From: Thalassolituus maritimus
Lineage (GTDB): Bacteria; Pseudomonadota; Gammaproteobacteria; Pseudomonadales; Oceanobacteraceae
DNA: 64,000 nucleotides
Reading direction: 5' to 3'
Assembly (NCBI RefSeq): GCF_900156675.1
Contig: NZ_FTOH01000012.1
Coordinates: 42,664 to 106,663, forward strand
Both the position numbers and the translations under genes were made by a program. The notes under the pieces are model-generated. The model had not been told where the DNA came from. It was given only the letters and a program-made list of their open reading frames with translations, and did no database searches. Below are positions 1-10,950 of the stretch, in pieces. The first letter of the stretch is position 1; every line of letters starts with the position of its first letter.

Positions 1-85
1 GTTCGACTGTCATAAATTCGTGACGCTTGGAACGAGCCTCCTTGAATGCTTCATTCAGGGTTTGCTCGAGTTCTCTATTCAGCAT
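1..85 (-). CDS. clpA: ClpA, N-terminal fragment cut by window edge
   Basis: Only the first 28 codons are in the window. They read MLNRELEQTLNEAF followed by a stretch ending HEFMTVE, which is the start of the ClpA N-domain, the site that binds ClpS. ClpA is the AAA+ unfoldase that feeds N-degron substrates to ClpP. A strong Shine-Dalgarno (AGGAGG) lies 4 nt before the ATG. clpS lies 14 bp upstream on the same strand, the usual clpS-clpA order. The rest of the gene lies outside the window. Confidence 0.9.
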   Translation of the reverse strand, partial: MLNRELEQTLNEAFKEARSKRHEFMTVE

Positions 86-99
86 AAAGCCTCCTGGTT

Positions 100-489
100 T
101 CAGTCGTCTGCCGGGGCTATCTCACACATCAACGGATGTTGGCAGTCCTTGGAGTATTGATTCACAATTTCTGCTTTAGTTTCAGCAATGTCTTTAGTAT
201 AGACGCCACACACAGCACTGCCTTTCATGTGGACCGCGAGCATGATTTCTGTTGCCTGCTCCGGTGTCTTGCTGAAAAACTGTTGTAAAACCTCTACAAC
301 AAACTCCATTGGGGTGTAGTCATCATTCATCATCACCACACTATACATCGACGGACGCTTCAGCTCCGGCAGGGATTCCTGAAGCGCAATATTTCCGTCG
401 TCCTCGTGATGAGGATCCTGACCACTTAAGCTTAGTTGATATTTATACATGACGCGTCGATGGGATTCTGTGTTTGCCAAATTAGTCAC
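100..489 (-). CDS. clpS: ATP-dependent Clp protease adaptor ClpS
   Basis: ClpS binds destabilising N-terminal residues and delivers N-degron proteins to ClpA/ClpP. The core reads [19 protein letters not shown] and then [15 protein letters not shown], both hallmark ClpS segments that form the N-degron pocket and the ClpA contact. The frame opens at a GTG giving 129 residues, longer than the usual 105-110. An internal ATG at 450 gives 116 residues. Neither start has a good Shine-Dalgarno, so the start is uncertain. It lies just upstream of clpA and diverges from cspD. Confidence 0.93.
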   Translation of the reverse strand: MTNLANTESHRRVMYKYQLSLSGQDPHHEDDGNIALQESLPELKRPSMYSVVMMNDDYTPMEFVVEVLQQFFSKTPEQATEIMLAVHMKGSAVCGVYTKDIAETKAEIVNQYSKDCQHPLMCEIAPADD

Positions 490-671
490 ATGATAACGCT
501 GTCAGGCCAACCCGACCACTCAGGCATACCACCTTAGTCGAATATGTAATTAATTAGGTCAATTAGTGTCTTGACGGGCCACAATGGGCGGCGTAGGTTT
601 TATACGACTAGGGTATACAAGCCCTATCCACGAAAAACGCACCTATATCTGTAGTTATAAGGAGATTTGCG

Positions 672-932
672 ATGAAAACAGGGACTGTAAAGTGGTTCAA
701 TAACGCCAAAGGTTACGGTTTCATCCTAAGTGACGAAACCAACGAAGATCTGTTTGCTCATTACTCAGTCATTGATATGGACGGATACCGCACACTGAAA
801 GCAGGTCAATCTGTCCAATTCGACATCAAACCCAGCGATAAAGGACTGCACGCGATCAATATCCGTGCCCTTGACGGTGCAGAGGCTTCGGCACCAACAG
901 CAGCAAAGGCCGAGCAAGCAGAGCCTGCCTGA
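672..932 (+). CDS. cspD: Cold-shock-domain protein CspD
   Basis: An 86-residue OB-fold cold-shock protein that binds single-stranded nucleic acid. RNP1 (KGYGFI, about residues 13-18) and RNP2 (LFAHYS, about 27-32) are intact. The domain ends near residue 68, followed by an Ala/Glu-rich tail. In E. coli CspD inhibits replication in stationary phase and is divergent from clpS-clpA, the arrangement seen here; the name rests on that synteny. A good ribosome site (AAGGAG) precedes the ATG. A rho-independent hairpin follows, shared with convergent icd. Confidence 0.9.
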   Translation: MKTGTVKWFNNAKGYGFILSDETNEDLFAHYSVIDMDGYRTLKAGQSVQFDIKPSDKGLHAINIRALDGAEASAPTAAKAEQAEPA

Positions 933-956
933 GGCGCAATCTGTTTCAGAAGCGCA

Positions 957-984
957 TAAAAAAACCGCCGGAAGGCGGTTTTTT
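957..984. terminator. Bidirectional terminator between cspD and icd
   Basis: CCGCC (965-969), loop GGAA, GGCGG (974-978), with an A-run on the left and a T-run on the right, so it can stop transcription from either side. It lies between the convergent ends of cspD and icd. Confidence 0.85.
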
Positions 985-998
985 CTTTTAACCCAGCA

Positions 999-3248
<2,250 letters not shown>

Positions 3249-3380
3249 CTATTGCTGTGTCGCATGAACCGGCTTCACTAACTTGTGGTAAGTGAAGGAC
3301 TCCGATCCGGTATGGCTGCAAGCTGGTGATGCCAGATTGCATCTAAACCGATGCTGAGTAGCTTCTTAAGTGCCGCTAAT

Positions 3381-3397
3381 TTGTAGTTTTTCTACAA
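3381..3397. other. Inverted repeat between icd and rluE
   Basis: TTGTAG-TTTTT-CTACAA is a perfect 6-bp inverted repeat in the AT-rich divergent region between icd and rluE. It could be an operator or a small hairpin. No known regulator motif is recognised. Confidence 0.3.
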
Positions 3398-3442
3398 AAA
3401 ATGCAAGCTAGACAAAAGAATAAGTAATTTTCTTACAAAACC

Positions 3443-4072
3443 ATGGCTCGCCTGATACTTCTTAACAAACCATTCAACGTTCTTTGTCAGTTCACTGATA
3501 AAAAAGGGCGGCCCACGCTGGCCGACTTTGTAACCACACCCGGGGTATATCCGGCCGGGCGGCTCGACTACGACTCCGAAGGCCTGGTTCTGCTTACCGA
3601 TTCTGGACCACTACAAGCAAGGATAGCTGACCCTCAGCATAAGATGACAAAAACCTATTGGGTGCAGGTTGAAGGACGTCCCGATGATAGCGAAATTGAT
3701 GCGCTTCGGAGTGGGGTCACGCTGAAAGATGGCCCAACCCGCCCTGCCAAAGTTGCCATTATTGAGCCACCCAACGTTTGGGAGCGAAACCCTCCGATTC
3801 GCTACAGGGAAAACGACGTTACTACCTGGCTACAAATCGAAATTTCAGAGGGGCGCAACCGGCAGGTCAGGCGCATGACGGCCCATATCGGCCACCCTAC
3901 TCTTCGTTTGATTCGAGCATCTGTTGGTCCGTGGTCGCTGAGTGACATAGGCACGCCCGGCGAGTTCACGTCCGTCGAAGTTCATATGCCAAAGAACTCC
4001 GGATCTCGCCGAAAGCCAACGAAACATACCGGCAAGCCGACTCGACGCAACAGCACTCAACGTAAACGCTGA
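3443..4072 (+). CDS. rluE: 23S rRNA pseudouridine(2457) synthase RluE
   Basis: A RsuA/RluE-type pseudouridine synthase of 209 residues. The catalytic motif GRLDYDSEGLVLLT is at about residues 39-52 with the catalytic Asp near 42, and the second core motif (EGRNRQVRRM) is near 137-146. There is no N-terminal S4 domain, as expected for RluE. The last 25 residues are a basic Arg/Lys/Thr-rich tail. In E. coli rluE also lies next to icd and nudJ-mnmA-hflD, which supports the specific name. The ribosome site is weak. Confidence 0.9.
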   Translation: MARLILLNKPFNVLCQFTDKKGRPTLADFVTTPGVYPAGRLDYDSEGLVLLTDSGPLQARIADPQHKMTKTYWVQVEGRPDDSEIDALRSGVTLKDGPTRPAKVAIIEPPNVWERNPPIRYRENDVTTWLQIEISEGRNRQVRRMTAHIGHPTLRLIRASVGPWSLSDIGTPGEFTSVEVHMPKNSGSRRKPTKHTGKPTRRNSTQRKR

Positions 4073-4165
4073 ATTTCCAGTGCGGTAGCCATTCGAGCAA
4101 CCGCCAAAGATGCCTCATACGAGCATTTAAGGTAAACTTCGCAGCTTGATTTTACCGGAGGCCTC

Positions 4166-4618
4166 ATGACTGCCGAACGCTGGACACCGCACGCTACCGT
4201 AGCCACTATCGTCACCCGCGGGGACGACTTTCTCATGGTGGAGGAAATGAGCAATGGAGCGCGCGTCATCAATCAGCCAGCCGGACACATCGAGAAAGAT
4301 GAAGCTGTTATTGATGCGGCCGTGCGTGAGACCCTTGAAGAAACCGGGTGGGAAGTGAAACCTACAGCCCTGCTCGGGTTTTACACCTACACAGCGCCCG
4401 CTAACGGTGTTACTTACCATCGGTATTGTCTTATTGCTGAAGCTATCCGGGAAGTACCAGACGCAGAGCTGGATGAAGGGATTATCGGCCCATCATGGAT
4501 GTCTATTGAAGAACTGAGGGGCGCCACCAATCTGCGCAGCCCCATGGTACTGACCTGCGCTGAAGACTACCTCTCGCGTAAACATTATCCGTTAGACCTG
4601 ATTATTGAGCATCCCTGA
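4166..4618 (+). CDS. nudJ: Nudix phosphatase NudJ
   Basis: A 150-residue Nudix hydrolase. The Nudix box is complete (G40 ... REtlEETGW, about 40-62) with the metal-binding Glu residues. NudJ hydrolyses nucleoside tri- and diphosphates and thiamine pyrophosphate intermediates. The CCGGAGG ribosome site supports the ATG. Its TGA is immediately followed by the mnmA ATG, so nudJ, mnmA and hflD form one transcription unit, as in E. coli. Confidence 0.92.
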   Translation: MTAERWTPHATVATIVTRGDDFLMVEEMSNGARVINQPAGHIEKDEAVIDAAVRETLEETGWEVKPTALLGFYTYTAPANGVTYHRYCLIAEAIREVPDAELDEGIIGPSWMSIEELRGATNLRSPMVLTCAEDYLSRKHYPLDLIIEHP

Positions 4619-5713
4619 ATGACAGACATCTCCAATACCAAAGTCATCGTCGGCATGTCTGGCGGTGTTGATTCTTCCGTCTCCGCCTACCTGCTGATTG
4701 AACAAGGCTACCAGGTGGAAGGCCTGTTCATGAAGAACTGGGACGAAGATGATGGGACGGAATACTGCACGGCCAAAGAAGATCTGGCAGACGCCCAGCA
4801 GGTCTGCGACACGCTTGGCATTAAGCTTCATCAAGCTAACTTTGCTGCAGAGTACTGGGATAACGTATTCGAACACTTCCTCCATGAATACAAGGCTGGC
4901 CGCACGCCCAATCCGGATATCCTGTGCAATCGCGAGATCAAATTCAAAGCCTTTCTTGAGTACGCAAAAGTGCTGGGCGCTGACCTTATTGCGACCGGAC
5001 ATTATGTGCGCCGGGGGCAGCGTGGCGACGATACGGTGTTATTAAAGGGGCTCGATGGCAACAAGGACCAGAGCTACTTCCTGCATGCCGTCGGCGGAAA
5101 AGAGATCGCCATGACCCTATTCCCTGTTGGCGAGTTGGAAAAGCCTGAGGTTCGCAGGATAGCCGAAGAGAACAACCTGGTAACGGCCTCCAAGAAAGAC
5201 TCGACTGGCATTTGCTTCATCGGCGAGCGTCGTTTTAAAGACTTCCTCAAGCAGTACCTTCCTGCACAGCCTGGTCGCATAGAAACACCAGAAGGTGAAG
5301 ACATTGGCCAGCACAGCGGCTTGATGTATCACACTCTCGGCCAGCGTCAGGGGCTTGGTATTGGCGGTTTGAAGAATCACCCGGACGCTCCCTGGTTTGT
5401 TGCTGGCAAGGACCTTGAGCGGAACGTATTGATTGCCGTACAGGGGAAAAACCACCCGCTGCTATTTACCGACTGGTTAACGACAACTGAGGTGTTCTGG
5501 GTGAATGCCGCTCCGGAGACACCATTGCGCTGCAAAGCAAAAGTGAGATACCGCCAGGACGATCAGGACTGTGTCATTGAAGCAAGCGGCACAGGATTTC
5601 GGGTAACGTTCGATAAACCACAGCGCGCCGTCACACCCGGTCAGTCGGTCGTGTTTTATCTTGAAGATCTGTGTCTGGGCGGAGGCATAATCGAGGCAAC
5701 GGGAAACAACTGA
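4619..5713 (+). CDS. mnmA: tRNA-specific 2-thiouridylase MnmA
   Basis: Forms 2-thiouridine at wobble position 34 of Lys, Glu and Gln tRNAs, using sulfur relayed from IscS through Tus(A)-type carriers. The PP-loop SGGVDSS is at residues 14-20. The two catalytic cysteines are present at 103 (in NPDILCNRE) and 199 (in STGICFIGE). Length 364 is normal. The start codon abuts the nudJ stop, and the gene ends TGATG overlapping the hflD start. Confidence 0.97.
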   Translation: MTDISNTKVIVGMSGGVDSSVSAYLLIEQGYQVEGLFMKNWDEDDGTEYCTAKEDLADAQQVCDTLGIKLHQANFAAEYWDNVFEHFLHEYKAGRTPNPDILCNREIKFKAFLEYAKVLGADLIATGHYVRRGQRGDDTVLLKGLDGNKDQSYFLHAVGGKEIAMTLFPVGELEKPEVRRIAEENNLVTASKKDSTGICFIGERRFKDFLKQYLPAQPGRIETPEGEDIGQHSGLMYHTLGQRQGLGIGGLKNHPDAPWFVAGKDLERNVLIAVQGKNHPLLFTDWLTTTEVFWVNAAPETPLRCKAKVRYRQDDQDCVIEASGTGFRVTFDKPQRAVTPGQSVVFYLEDLCLGGGIIEATGNN

Positions 5714-6336
5714 TGACGACACAACAAAAACAACAAGCAATCGCCCTTGCTGCCGTATTTCAGGCTGCGTCACTTGTAGAAGAGCTCGCCCGCACCGGCG
5801 ACGTCCCCAGCGAAGCCACCCAACCTATGATCGATAGTCTTTTCGTTCAGAATCCAGACAACTTCGACAGTATTTATGGAGACCCCGCCGAAAGCCTTGG
5901 CCGGGGGTTGGAGACATTACTGACCGTCAGTGATCGTGACGCGGGTCAAGTCGGTCCGGATGTCACCCGCTACGCATTGAGCCTGCTCCACCTCGAGAGA
6001 AAGCTAAGCAAGGCACCAGGGATGCTGGACGCCCTCGGGCAAGGCATCCAGCAGGCATCCCGTCAGGCTGAGCATTTTTCGAATGCGCACCCGAATACAA
6101 TTGCGGCACTCGCTGATCTGTACAAGCAGACACTCAGCCAGCTGAGCTTCAGGATTCGGGTAACAGGCAACCCAACTTACCTGCAGAATGCGGGCACAGC
6201 CGACAAGGTAAGGGCCATTCTCTTGTCTGGTATTCGCGCTGCAATTCTGTGGCGTCAGGTTGGGGGGCGACGCTGGCAACTGCTTTTCAGCCGTCGTCGT
6301 TACTCAGAAATATGTCGCGACCTCCTGACTGAGTAA
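5713..6336 (+). CDS. hflD: High-frequency lysogenisation protein HflD
   Basis: A 207-residue, mainly helical protein of the HflD family. In E. coli HflD is membrane-associated and lowers lambda CII activity; its wider role is unclear. The start chosen overlaps the mnmA stop by one base (TGATG). Residues GNPTYLQN and IRAAILWRQVGG near the C-terminus are typical of the family. In many gammaproteobacteria purB follows; here an AT-rich cassette starts 24 bp downstream instead, and no terminator separates them. Confidence 0.92.
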   Translation: MTTQQKQQAIALAAVFQAASLVEELARTGDVPSEATQPMIDSLFVQNPDNFDSIYGDPAESLGRGLETLLTVSDRDAGQVGPDVTRYALSLLHLERKLSKAPGMLDALGQGIQQASRQAEHFSNAHPNTIAALADLYKQTLSQLSFRIRVTGNPTYLQNAGTADKVRAILLSGIRAAILWRQVGGRRWQLLFSRRRYSEICRDLLTE

Positions 6337-6360
6337 AACCACCAAGCAAAAGGACTTGCA

Positions 6361-7290
6361 TTGATTATTCATCATGAAAAACACGTACAGGAAAGGGGTA
6401 ATCGCCTTTTACTTCGTTTCCCCAGTAAGCTTTGTATATACTCAAGTGATTGCAGAGAAGAGTGTTTATATCTGCTACATATTTTGAGATCTCGAGCTGT
6501 GTCCCAAGAGATAATTATCTTGGATTTCAGCTCACTTGAAGAGATATCTGCTGCCGGCGCAGTAGCCCTTTTCGCAAGAGTAACATCTGCCCAAATTTCT
6601 AGTGGTAACGATCAGCTGTTCCAAATAATTCAGCCTAAGAAGCATAATGTCAGGAAACAGTTTAGAGGAAGCGGTCTTTTCAATGCTTTGAGGCCGGGGG
6701 GACGCAGGAAGCTCGACAAGCTCTGGGATGAAAAGAGCAAGTTTCTGAGCGGTTACGACCAGGAAAAGCACCTAGACCCAACCCTTGATTTAATTGGGGA
6801 TACGCTTGACGATGGCACGCCTAACCATCTAAAAGAAGCTATAAACGAGGCCATCTTAAATATACAACAACATGCGTATAGAGACCCAGCAAATGGCCTA
6901 AGCTCTGGTTTGAGGAGAAGATGGTGGCAGTACTGTTACTTGGATCGCGATTCAAATCGATTCATTTTTGTGATTTCAGACCTGGGGCAGTCTATACCAT
7001 CAAGTTTTAGTCAATCACATAGGAGTCACGAGGAGCTTATAGCACATGCAATGAAAAAAGGAGTCAGCTCAACCGGTGATCCTTGGAGAGGAAAAGGATC
7101 TCAAAACATCAAAGACCCGGTTGAACTTGAAGTCTCTGACAAACTAATTGTAATAAGTGGAAATGGACTGTATGTCTATAATAGTTCTAACATAAAGGAA
7201 GAACTAGCCGGACTTAGCTACCCCTATTACGGCACTCTCATTGCTTGGAGCTTTGATCTTCTGGGAGGCAAAAATGACAATCGAAATTGA
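6361..7290 (+). CDS. STAS-like plus GHKL-type ATPase protein, partner-switch kinase candidate
   Basis: A 309-residue protein with two visible parts. Residues about 15-95 look like a STAS-type fold (IIILDFSSLEEISAAGAVAL). Residues 150-300 carry the Bergerat-fold ATP-binding motifs: N-box (KEAINEAILNIQQHA, 158-172, with E163 and N167), G1 (ISDLGQSIP), G2 (RGKGSQNIK) and a final GTLIAW strand. There is no membrane segment, receiver domain or dimerisation-histidine box, so it resembles an anti-sigma-factor-type kinase rather than a sensor kinase. It starts at TTG behind AAAAGGAC. Most Arg codons are AGA/AGG, unlike its neighbours, which suggests transfer. It overlaps the next gene by 17 bp. Target and function are unknown. 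Confidence 0.7.
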   Translation: MIIHHEKHVQERGNRLLLRFPSKLCIYSSDCREECLYLLHILRSRAVSQEIIILDFSSLEEISAAGAVALFARVTSAQISSGNDQLFQIIQPKKHNVRKQFRGSGLFNALRPGGRRKLDKLWDEKSKFLSGYDQEKHLDPTLDLIGDTLDDGTPNHLKEAINEAILNIQQHAYRDPANGLSSGLRRRWWQYCYLDRDSNRFIFVISDLGQSIPSSFSQSHRSHEELIAHAMKKGVSSTGDPWRGKGSQNIKDPVELEVSDKLIVISGNGLYVYNSSNIKEELAGLSYPYYGTLIAWSFDLLGGKNDNRN

Positions 7291-7606
7291 TATTGCTAGG
7301 GATTTCTCTAAAAAGCCATTTGGTAGAAATGAGCTAGATGGAAAGTACAGTGGAAAAAGGTTTAGAGATGAACACTTACTACCGGCATTAACCGCCAGCG
7401 ACGACGAGATCCTTACTGTAAACCTGGATGGAGTAGAGCGCGGCTTTGGCTCGAGCTTTCTAGAGGAGGCTTTTGCTGGCCTTCTGCGCCAAAACATTGG
7501 GTACGACACTCTCAAGAATCGCTTAAGAATTATGACAAGCAATCGAGATTACGAGAGTGAAATATGGGAGTACATTGACGAGCAAAACGAACGGGATAGT
7601 GCTTAA
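7274..7606 (+). CDS. DUF4325 STAS-like protein, antagonist candidate
   Basis: A 110-residue protein resembling DUF4325 (STAS-like). It has an N-terminal segment (FSKKPFGRNELDGKYSGKRF), then a strand (ILTVNLDGVERGFGSSFLEE) where the GSSFLEE stretch sits at the loop and helix used by STAS anti-sigma antagonists. DUF4325 proteins are often encoded beside GHKL ATPases, as here. The ATG at 7274 has a perfect GGGAGG ribosome site inside the preceding gene, so the two are translationally coupled. The Ser pair in GSS is a plausible phosphorylation site for the upstream ATPase; that is inference. Confidence 0.65.
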   Translation: MTIEIDIARDFSKKPFGRNELDGKYSGKRFRDEHLLPALTASDDEILTVNLDGVERGFGSSFLEEAFAGLLRQNIGYDTLKNRLRIMTSNRDYESEIWEYIDEQNERDSA

Positions 7607-7608
7607 AA

Positions 7609-8109
7609 TTGGAAACCTTAGTCGTAACATCATTACTCAATCTGATGCTCTTTTTGGGGTCAACGGCGGTTGTATTCTTTGGATGGTCTGTTATATATCG
7701 CAACGGGGGAAGGCTGGCATCCCGTGCGGAATATTTTTCCAAGATTACGAGCCTGACAAGTGACATACGCTCTTTATCACAAGAAGCCATTTATTATTGG
7801 TGTGAGGAACGTAAAGATGAGCCCGCCCCAATTCAACATCTAAAATTGACCCTTTTTATTGCCCAGATCAGGTCTATCCAGGAGAGGATGGCCTTCTGCG
7901 GGGTCGACGATAGAGAAGCAAGTCAATCCCTAGCCTGCCTCAGGAAGAGCATCACTTTAGACGCCGAAAGGCCTAATAGTATCTCTGACTCGGAGAAAAA
8001 AGATAAGGTTGCATCTATAGTAGAATCATGTAATTCACTTGTCAGCGCCTTAGAAAGACACCATGATAAACTCACGAAAATTGACAGGCATGGCATCGGT
8101 GCCCAGTAA
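7609..8109 (+). CDS. Unknown protein with one N-terminal membrane helix
   Basis: A 166-residue protein with no family I recognise. Residues about 4-29 are strongly hydrophobic (SLLNLMLFLGSTAVVFFGW), followed by a polar, predicted helical domain of about 130 residues rich in Glu, Arg, Lys and Ser. The layout suggests an inner-membrane anchor with a cytoplasmic helical bundle. The TTG start lies 2 bp after the DUF4325 stop, so it belongs to the same unit; an ATG at 7645 is an alternative but would cut the hydrophobic segment. In this context it may be the output or effector of the partner-switch pair, which is inference. Confidence 0.5.
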   Translation: METLVVTSLLNLMLFLGSTAVVFFGWSVIYRNGGRLASRAEYFSKITSLTSDIRSLSQEAIYYWCEERKDEPAPIQHLKLTLFIAQIRSIQERMAFCGVDDREASQSLACLRKSITLDAERPNSISDSEKKDKVASIVESCNSLVSALERHHDKLTKIDRHGIGAQ

Positions 8110-8520
8110 TAGCCATCTAGCCCATAGCTCCAACATAGCTGCGGAGCTTCAGTGAACTACATGTAGGCCGTTGCAGTATCACACGACCTAGCGCTAAACA
8201 ACGAATGTGCCGGTTATCGGCTCTACTGAAAAGCACCACCTCAATCCGGTAAGATTCAGATTTGAATACGTTCAAGTTCAAAGCTGCGCCAAACTGTTAG
8301 CGAGCTTAACCTCAACACTTAGATGTTATTTTGTAACTTAAAACTCAAGTCCAGCCAAACCATCTTCACGTTTAATGCCGATATTAAAACCATATGCGAC
8401 AATAATCTCTCTGCGCTTTGAGATCTATGCCACGTTTGTCCGCCCAAGACGGAGTTTAAAATAGCTTATGGCGCACTTTTGACGCACCGACAATACAAAA
8501 AAGACCGAGAAAACGCAAAA
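8110..8520. other. Non-coding gap after the cassette
   Basis: About 410 bp with no convincing ORF. It contains a short inverted repeat (TTGAA-TACG-TTCAA) at about 8261-8274 and, at about 8329-8344, the octamer TTGTAACT followed by TAAAA, which partly resembles the core of enterobacterial Ter sites. No terminator with a T-run was found. It may hold the dusA promoter and the right junction of the inserted cassette. Confidence 0.4.
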
Positions 8521-9549
8521 ATGTCACAAGAAGGCACAAGTCCGAACCAGCCACAAAGCCCCGCTATCGCTGGAAAAGCCCGCAAAACCCCATCACGTCG
8601 TTTTTGCACCGCCCCAATGATGGACTGGTCTGACAAACATTGCCGCTATTTCTGGCGCCAGCTGACCAAAGATACACTGCTCTACACAGAGATGGTGACG
8701 ACTGGCGCACTGATTCATGGCAATCGTGACCGTTTTCTCGAATACAACGAAATTGAACACCCGGTCGCGCTCCAGCTAGGCGGCAGCAACCCTTCAGAGC
8801 TCGCCACCTGCTCCAGGTACGCTGAGGAATGGGGCTACGATGAGGTGAACCTTAACGTGGGCTGCCCGAGCGATCGCGTTCAGAACAACATGATAGGCGC
8901 ATGTCTGATGGCTCATCCGCAGCTGGTCGCGGACTGCATTAAGGCTATGCAGGACAGCACCAGTATTGATGTAACCATTAAACACCGGATCGGCATTGAT
9001 GATCAGGACAGCTACGAGCACATGCGTGATTTTGTCGCCATCGTTGCTGAAACCGGATGCAAAACCTTTATCGTGCATGCAAGAAAAGCCATCCTTCAGG
9101 GGCTTTCCCCAAAAGAAAACCGGGAAGTACCCCCTCTGCGCTACGATGATGTATACCGGCTGAAGCAGGAATTTCCAGAGCTCGAGATCATCATAAACGG
9201 TGGCATAAAAACTCATGATCAGATCGCTGAGATCATGCCAAATATCGACGGGGTTATGTTGGGTCGTGAGGCTTACCAGAACCCGTCAGTATTGATTGAC
9301 GCAGACGAGCTTTACTTTGGTAAACCCGCTAATACAGAGTCGGCGAAGGACGCTGTCCGGGCACTCTATCCTTACATCGAGACTCTTCTGGCGAAAGGAG
9401 CCCCACTCCATTACGTCAGTCGACACATTCTGGGGCTCTTTAATGGTCAACGAGGCGCAAGGTTATTTCGTCGCTACCTGAGCGAGCGTGCCCACCTTCG
9501 TGAGTCCGGCATTCAGGTTTTAGAGGAGGCACTGCAGCTGATTGACTGA
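8521..9549 (+). CDS. dusA: tRNA-dihydrouridine(20/20a) synthase DusA
   Basis: A flavin enzyme that reduces U20/U20a in the tRNA D-loop. Subfamily A features are clear: RRFCTAPMMDWSDKHCRYFW, LYTEMVTTGALIHG, the catalytic-Cys segment NLNVGCPSDRVQ, and SPKENREVPPL. The ATG at 8521 gives 342 residues with a 25-residue Ser/Pro-rich lead. An upstream in-frame TTG at 8479 would add 14 residues but has no better ribosome site. It is convergent with the rhodanese gene; the two stops are 1 bp apart. Confidence 0.95.
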   Translation: MSQEGTSPNQPQSPAIAGKARKTPSRRFCTAPMMDWSDKHCRYFWRQLTKDTLLYTEMVTTGALIHGNRDRFLEYNEIEHPVALQLGGSNPSELATCSRYAEEWGYDEVNLNVGCPSDRVQNNMIGACLMAHPQLVADCIKAMQDSTSIDVTIKHRIGIDDQDSYEHMRDFVAIVAETGCKTFIVHARKAILQGLSPKENREVPPLRYDDVYRLKQEFPELEIIINGGIKTHDQIAEIMPNIDGVMLGREAYQNPSVLIDADELYFGKPANTESAKDAVRALYPYIETLLAKGAPLHYVSRHILGLFNGQRGARLFRRYLSERAHLRESGIQVLEEALQLID

Positions 9550-9550
9550 A

Positions 9551-9871
9551 TTACTCAGTCATCGCTGCATATTTCTCCCTGGCGTCACTCAGGCCGCCAA
9601 CATTTGTGATGTTGGTGTACCCTTCAGCCTCCAGCGCCCTCTGAGCAATACCGGCGCGATTACCCGAACGACAGTAAAGATAGATAGGTGTGTCCTTATC
9701 TTCGACAAGAGAAGCGATTCTATCGGTAATCTCGCCATGAGGAACATTGGTCGCAGCATCCAGGTGACCTGAGTTGAACTCCCCTTCGCTTCTGACATCC
9801 AACCATACGGGATCGGAAGCGAAAACAAGCGCCGAAGCAAACAGCAGCACGAGTGCAGTAATTACCTTCAT
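9551..9871 (-). CDS. Exported single-domain rhodanese (PspE-like)
   Basis: A 106-residue protein. Residues 1-19 (MKVITALVLLFASALVFAS) are a Sec signal peptide, followed by one rhodanese domain with VWLDVRSEGEF and the active-site loop YCRSGNRA (Cys near 67). It is a periplasmic sulfurtransferase of the PspE size class; the physiological sulfur acceptor is unknown. The ATG at 9871 is chosen for its GGAG site and because it starts the signal peptide. It stands alone, convergent with dusA and divergent from talB. Confidence 0.85.
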   Translation of the reverse strand: MKVITALVLLFASALVFASDPVWLDVRSEGEFNSGHLDAATNVPHGEITDRIASLVEDKDTPIYLYCRSGNRAGIAQRALEAEGYTNITNVGGLSDAREKYAAMTE

Positions 9872-10002
9872 AACTAACTCCAATCACCTGTTTTGTATCG
9901 TCTTTTACTTTTCTCAACGTTGTTGTCAATTGACCTTAACCTTGAGTTCCTACACTCTAAGATAAGTCAGACACATTTACATTACCAGCCTGGAATATAG
10001 AA

Positions 10003-10950
10003 ATGAGCAAACTGGAAGCGCTACGTGGAATGACCGTAGTGGTCGCCGACACAGGTGACATTGAGGCAATAAAAACTCACAAGCCGGAAGACGCCACCAC
10101 AAATCCGTCGCTCATTCTGAAAGCTGCAGCGATACCTGCGTACCGCCCACTCCTCGAAAAAGCAGCGCAATGGGCGTCATCTGCAAACAATAATGACTCC
10201 ATGATTGCCAACGCCTGCGACTATCTGGCCGTTGCGATCGGAAAAGAAATTCTGGGTATTATTCCCGGCCTGATCTCGACTGAGGTCGACGCTCGCCTCT
10301 CTTTCGATACAGAAGCAACCATTGCCAAGGCAAAGAAACTTATTTCTATGTACGAGGCCGAAGGCGTTCCGCGCGAACGCGTTCTGATCAAAATAGCCTC
10401 TACATGGGAAGGCATTCAGGCAGCCCGTAAGCTTGAAGCGGAAGGCATTCCCTGCAACCTCACACTGCTGTTTAATTTTCACCAGGCAATTGCTTGTGCT
10501 GAAGCGGGTGCAACGCTGATTTCACCCTTTGTTGGCCGCATCCTCGACTGGCACAAATCTAAGCTCCCCGATGCTGATTTTTCCGGCGACAATGATCCTG
10601 GCGTTCAGTCGGTCGCCAGAATCTACCGCTATTACAAAACCTACGGGCACAAGACCGTCGTCATGGGGGCCAGCTTCCGTAACATCGGCGAAATTGAAGC
10701 CCTGGCAGGCTGTGACAAGCTAACAATCAGTCCTGACCTGTTAGCAGAGCTGGCATCTGACGCGACGCCCTTGGTTCGCCGTCTTGAGCCACAGCTGAGC
10801 AGCGCAGACGAGGAAATCAAGGTCGACGAGGCAACATTCCGTTGGGCCATGAATGAAGACGCCATGGCTACTGAAAAATTGGCTGACGGTATTCGTCGCT
10901 TTGCTGCAGACCAGCAATTACTAGAGCAACAACTGACAGAACTTCTATGA
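10003..10950 (+). CDS. tal: Transaldolase
   Basis: Transfers dihydroxyacetone units in the non-oxidative pentose phosphate pathway. The 315 residues match the TalB class. VVADTGD at 13-19, DATTNPSL at 30-37 and the Schiff-base Lys near 130 ([11 protein letters not shown]) are all present, as is the phosphate-binding region MGASFRN. The last bases overlap the next start (ATGA), so the TerB-like gene and tus are probably co-transcribed with it. Confidence 0.95.
   Translation: MSKLEALRGMTVVVADTGDIEAIKTHKPEDATTNPSLILKAAAIPAYRPLLEKAAQWASSANNNDSMIANACDYLAVAIGKEILGIIPGLISTEVDARLSFDTEATIAKAKKLISMYEAEGVPRERVLIKIASTWEGIQAARKLEAEGIPCNLTLLFNFHQAIACAEAGATLISPFVGRILDWHKSKLPDADFSGDNDPGVQSVARIYRYYKTYGHKTVVMGASFRNIGEIEALAGCDKLTISPDLLAELASDATPLVRRLEPQLSSADEEIKVDEATFRWAMNEDAMATEKLADGIRRFAADQQLLEQQLTELL

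Noticed and set aside
571..599. Possible cspD promoter TTGACG-N17-TAGGTT
   Set aside because: The -35 is fair but the -10 is poor, and other AT-rich hexamers (TATACG, TATACA) nearby are equally good; not firm enough to list.
8110..8478. Integron attC-like look (GTTAGC, CTTAAC and similar words)
   Set aside because: No paired R and L boxes with the right spacing and no integrase; the words are too short to mean anything.
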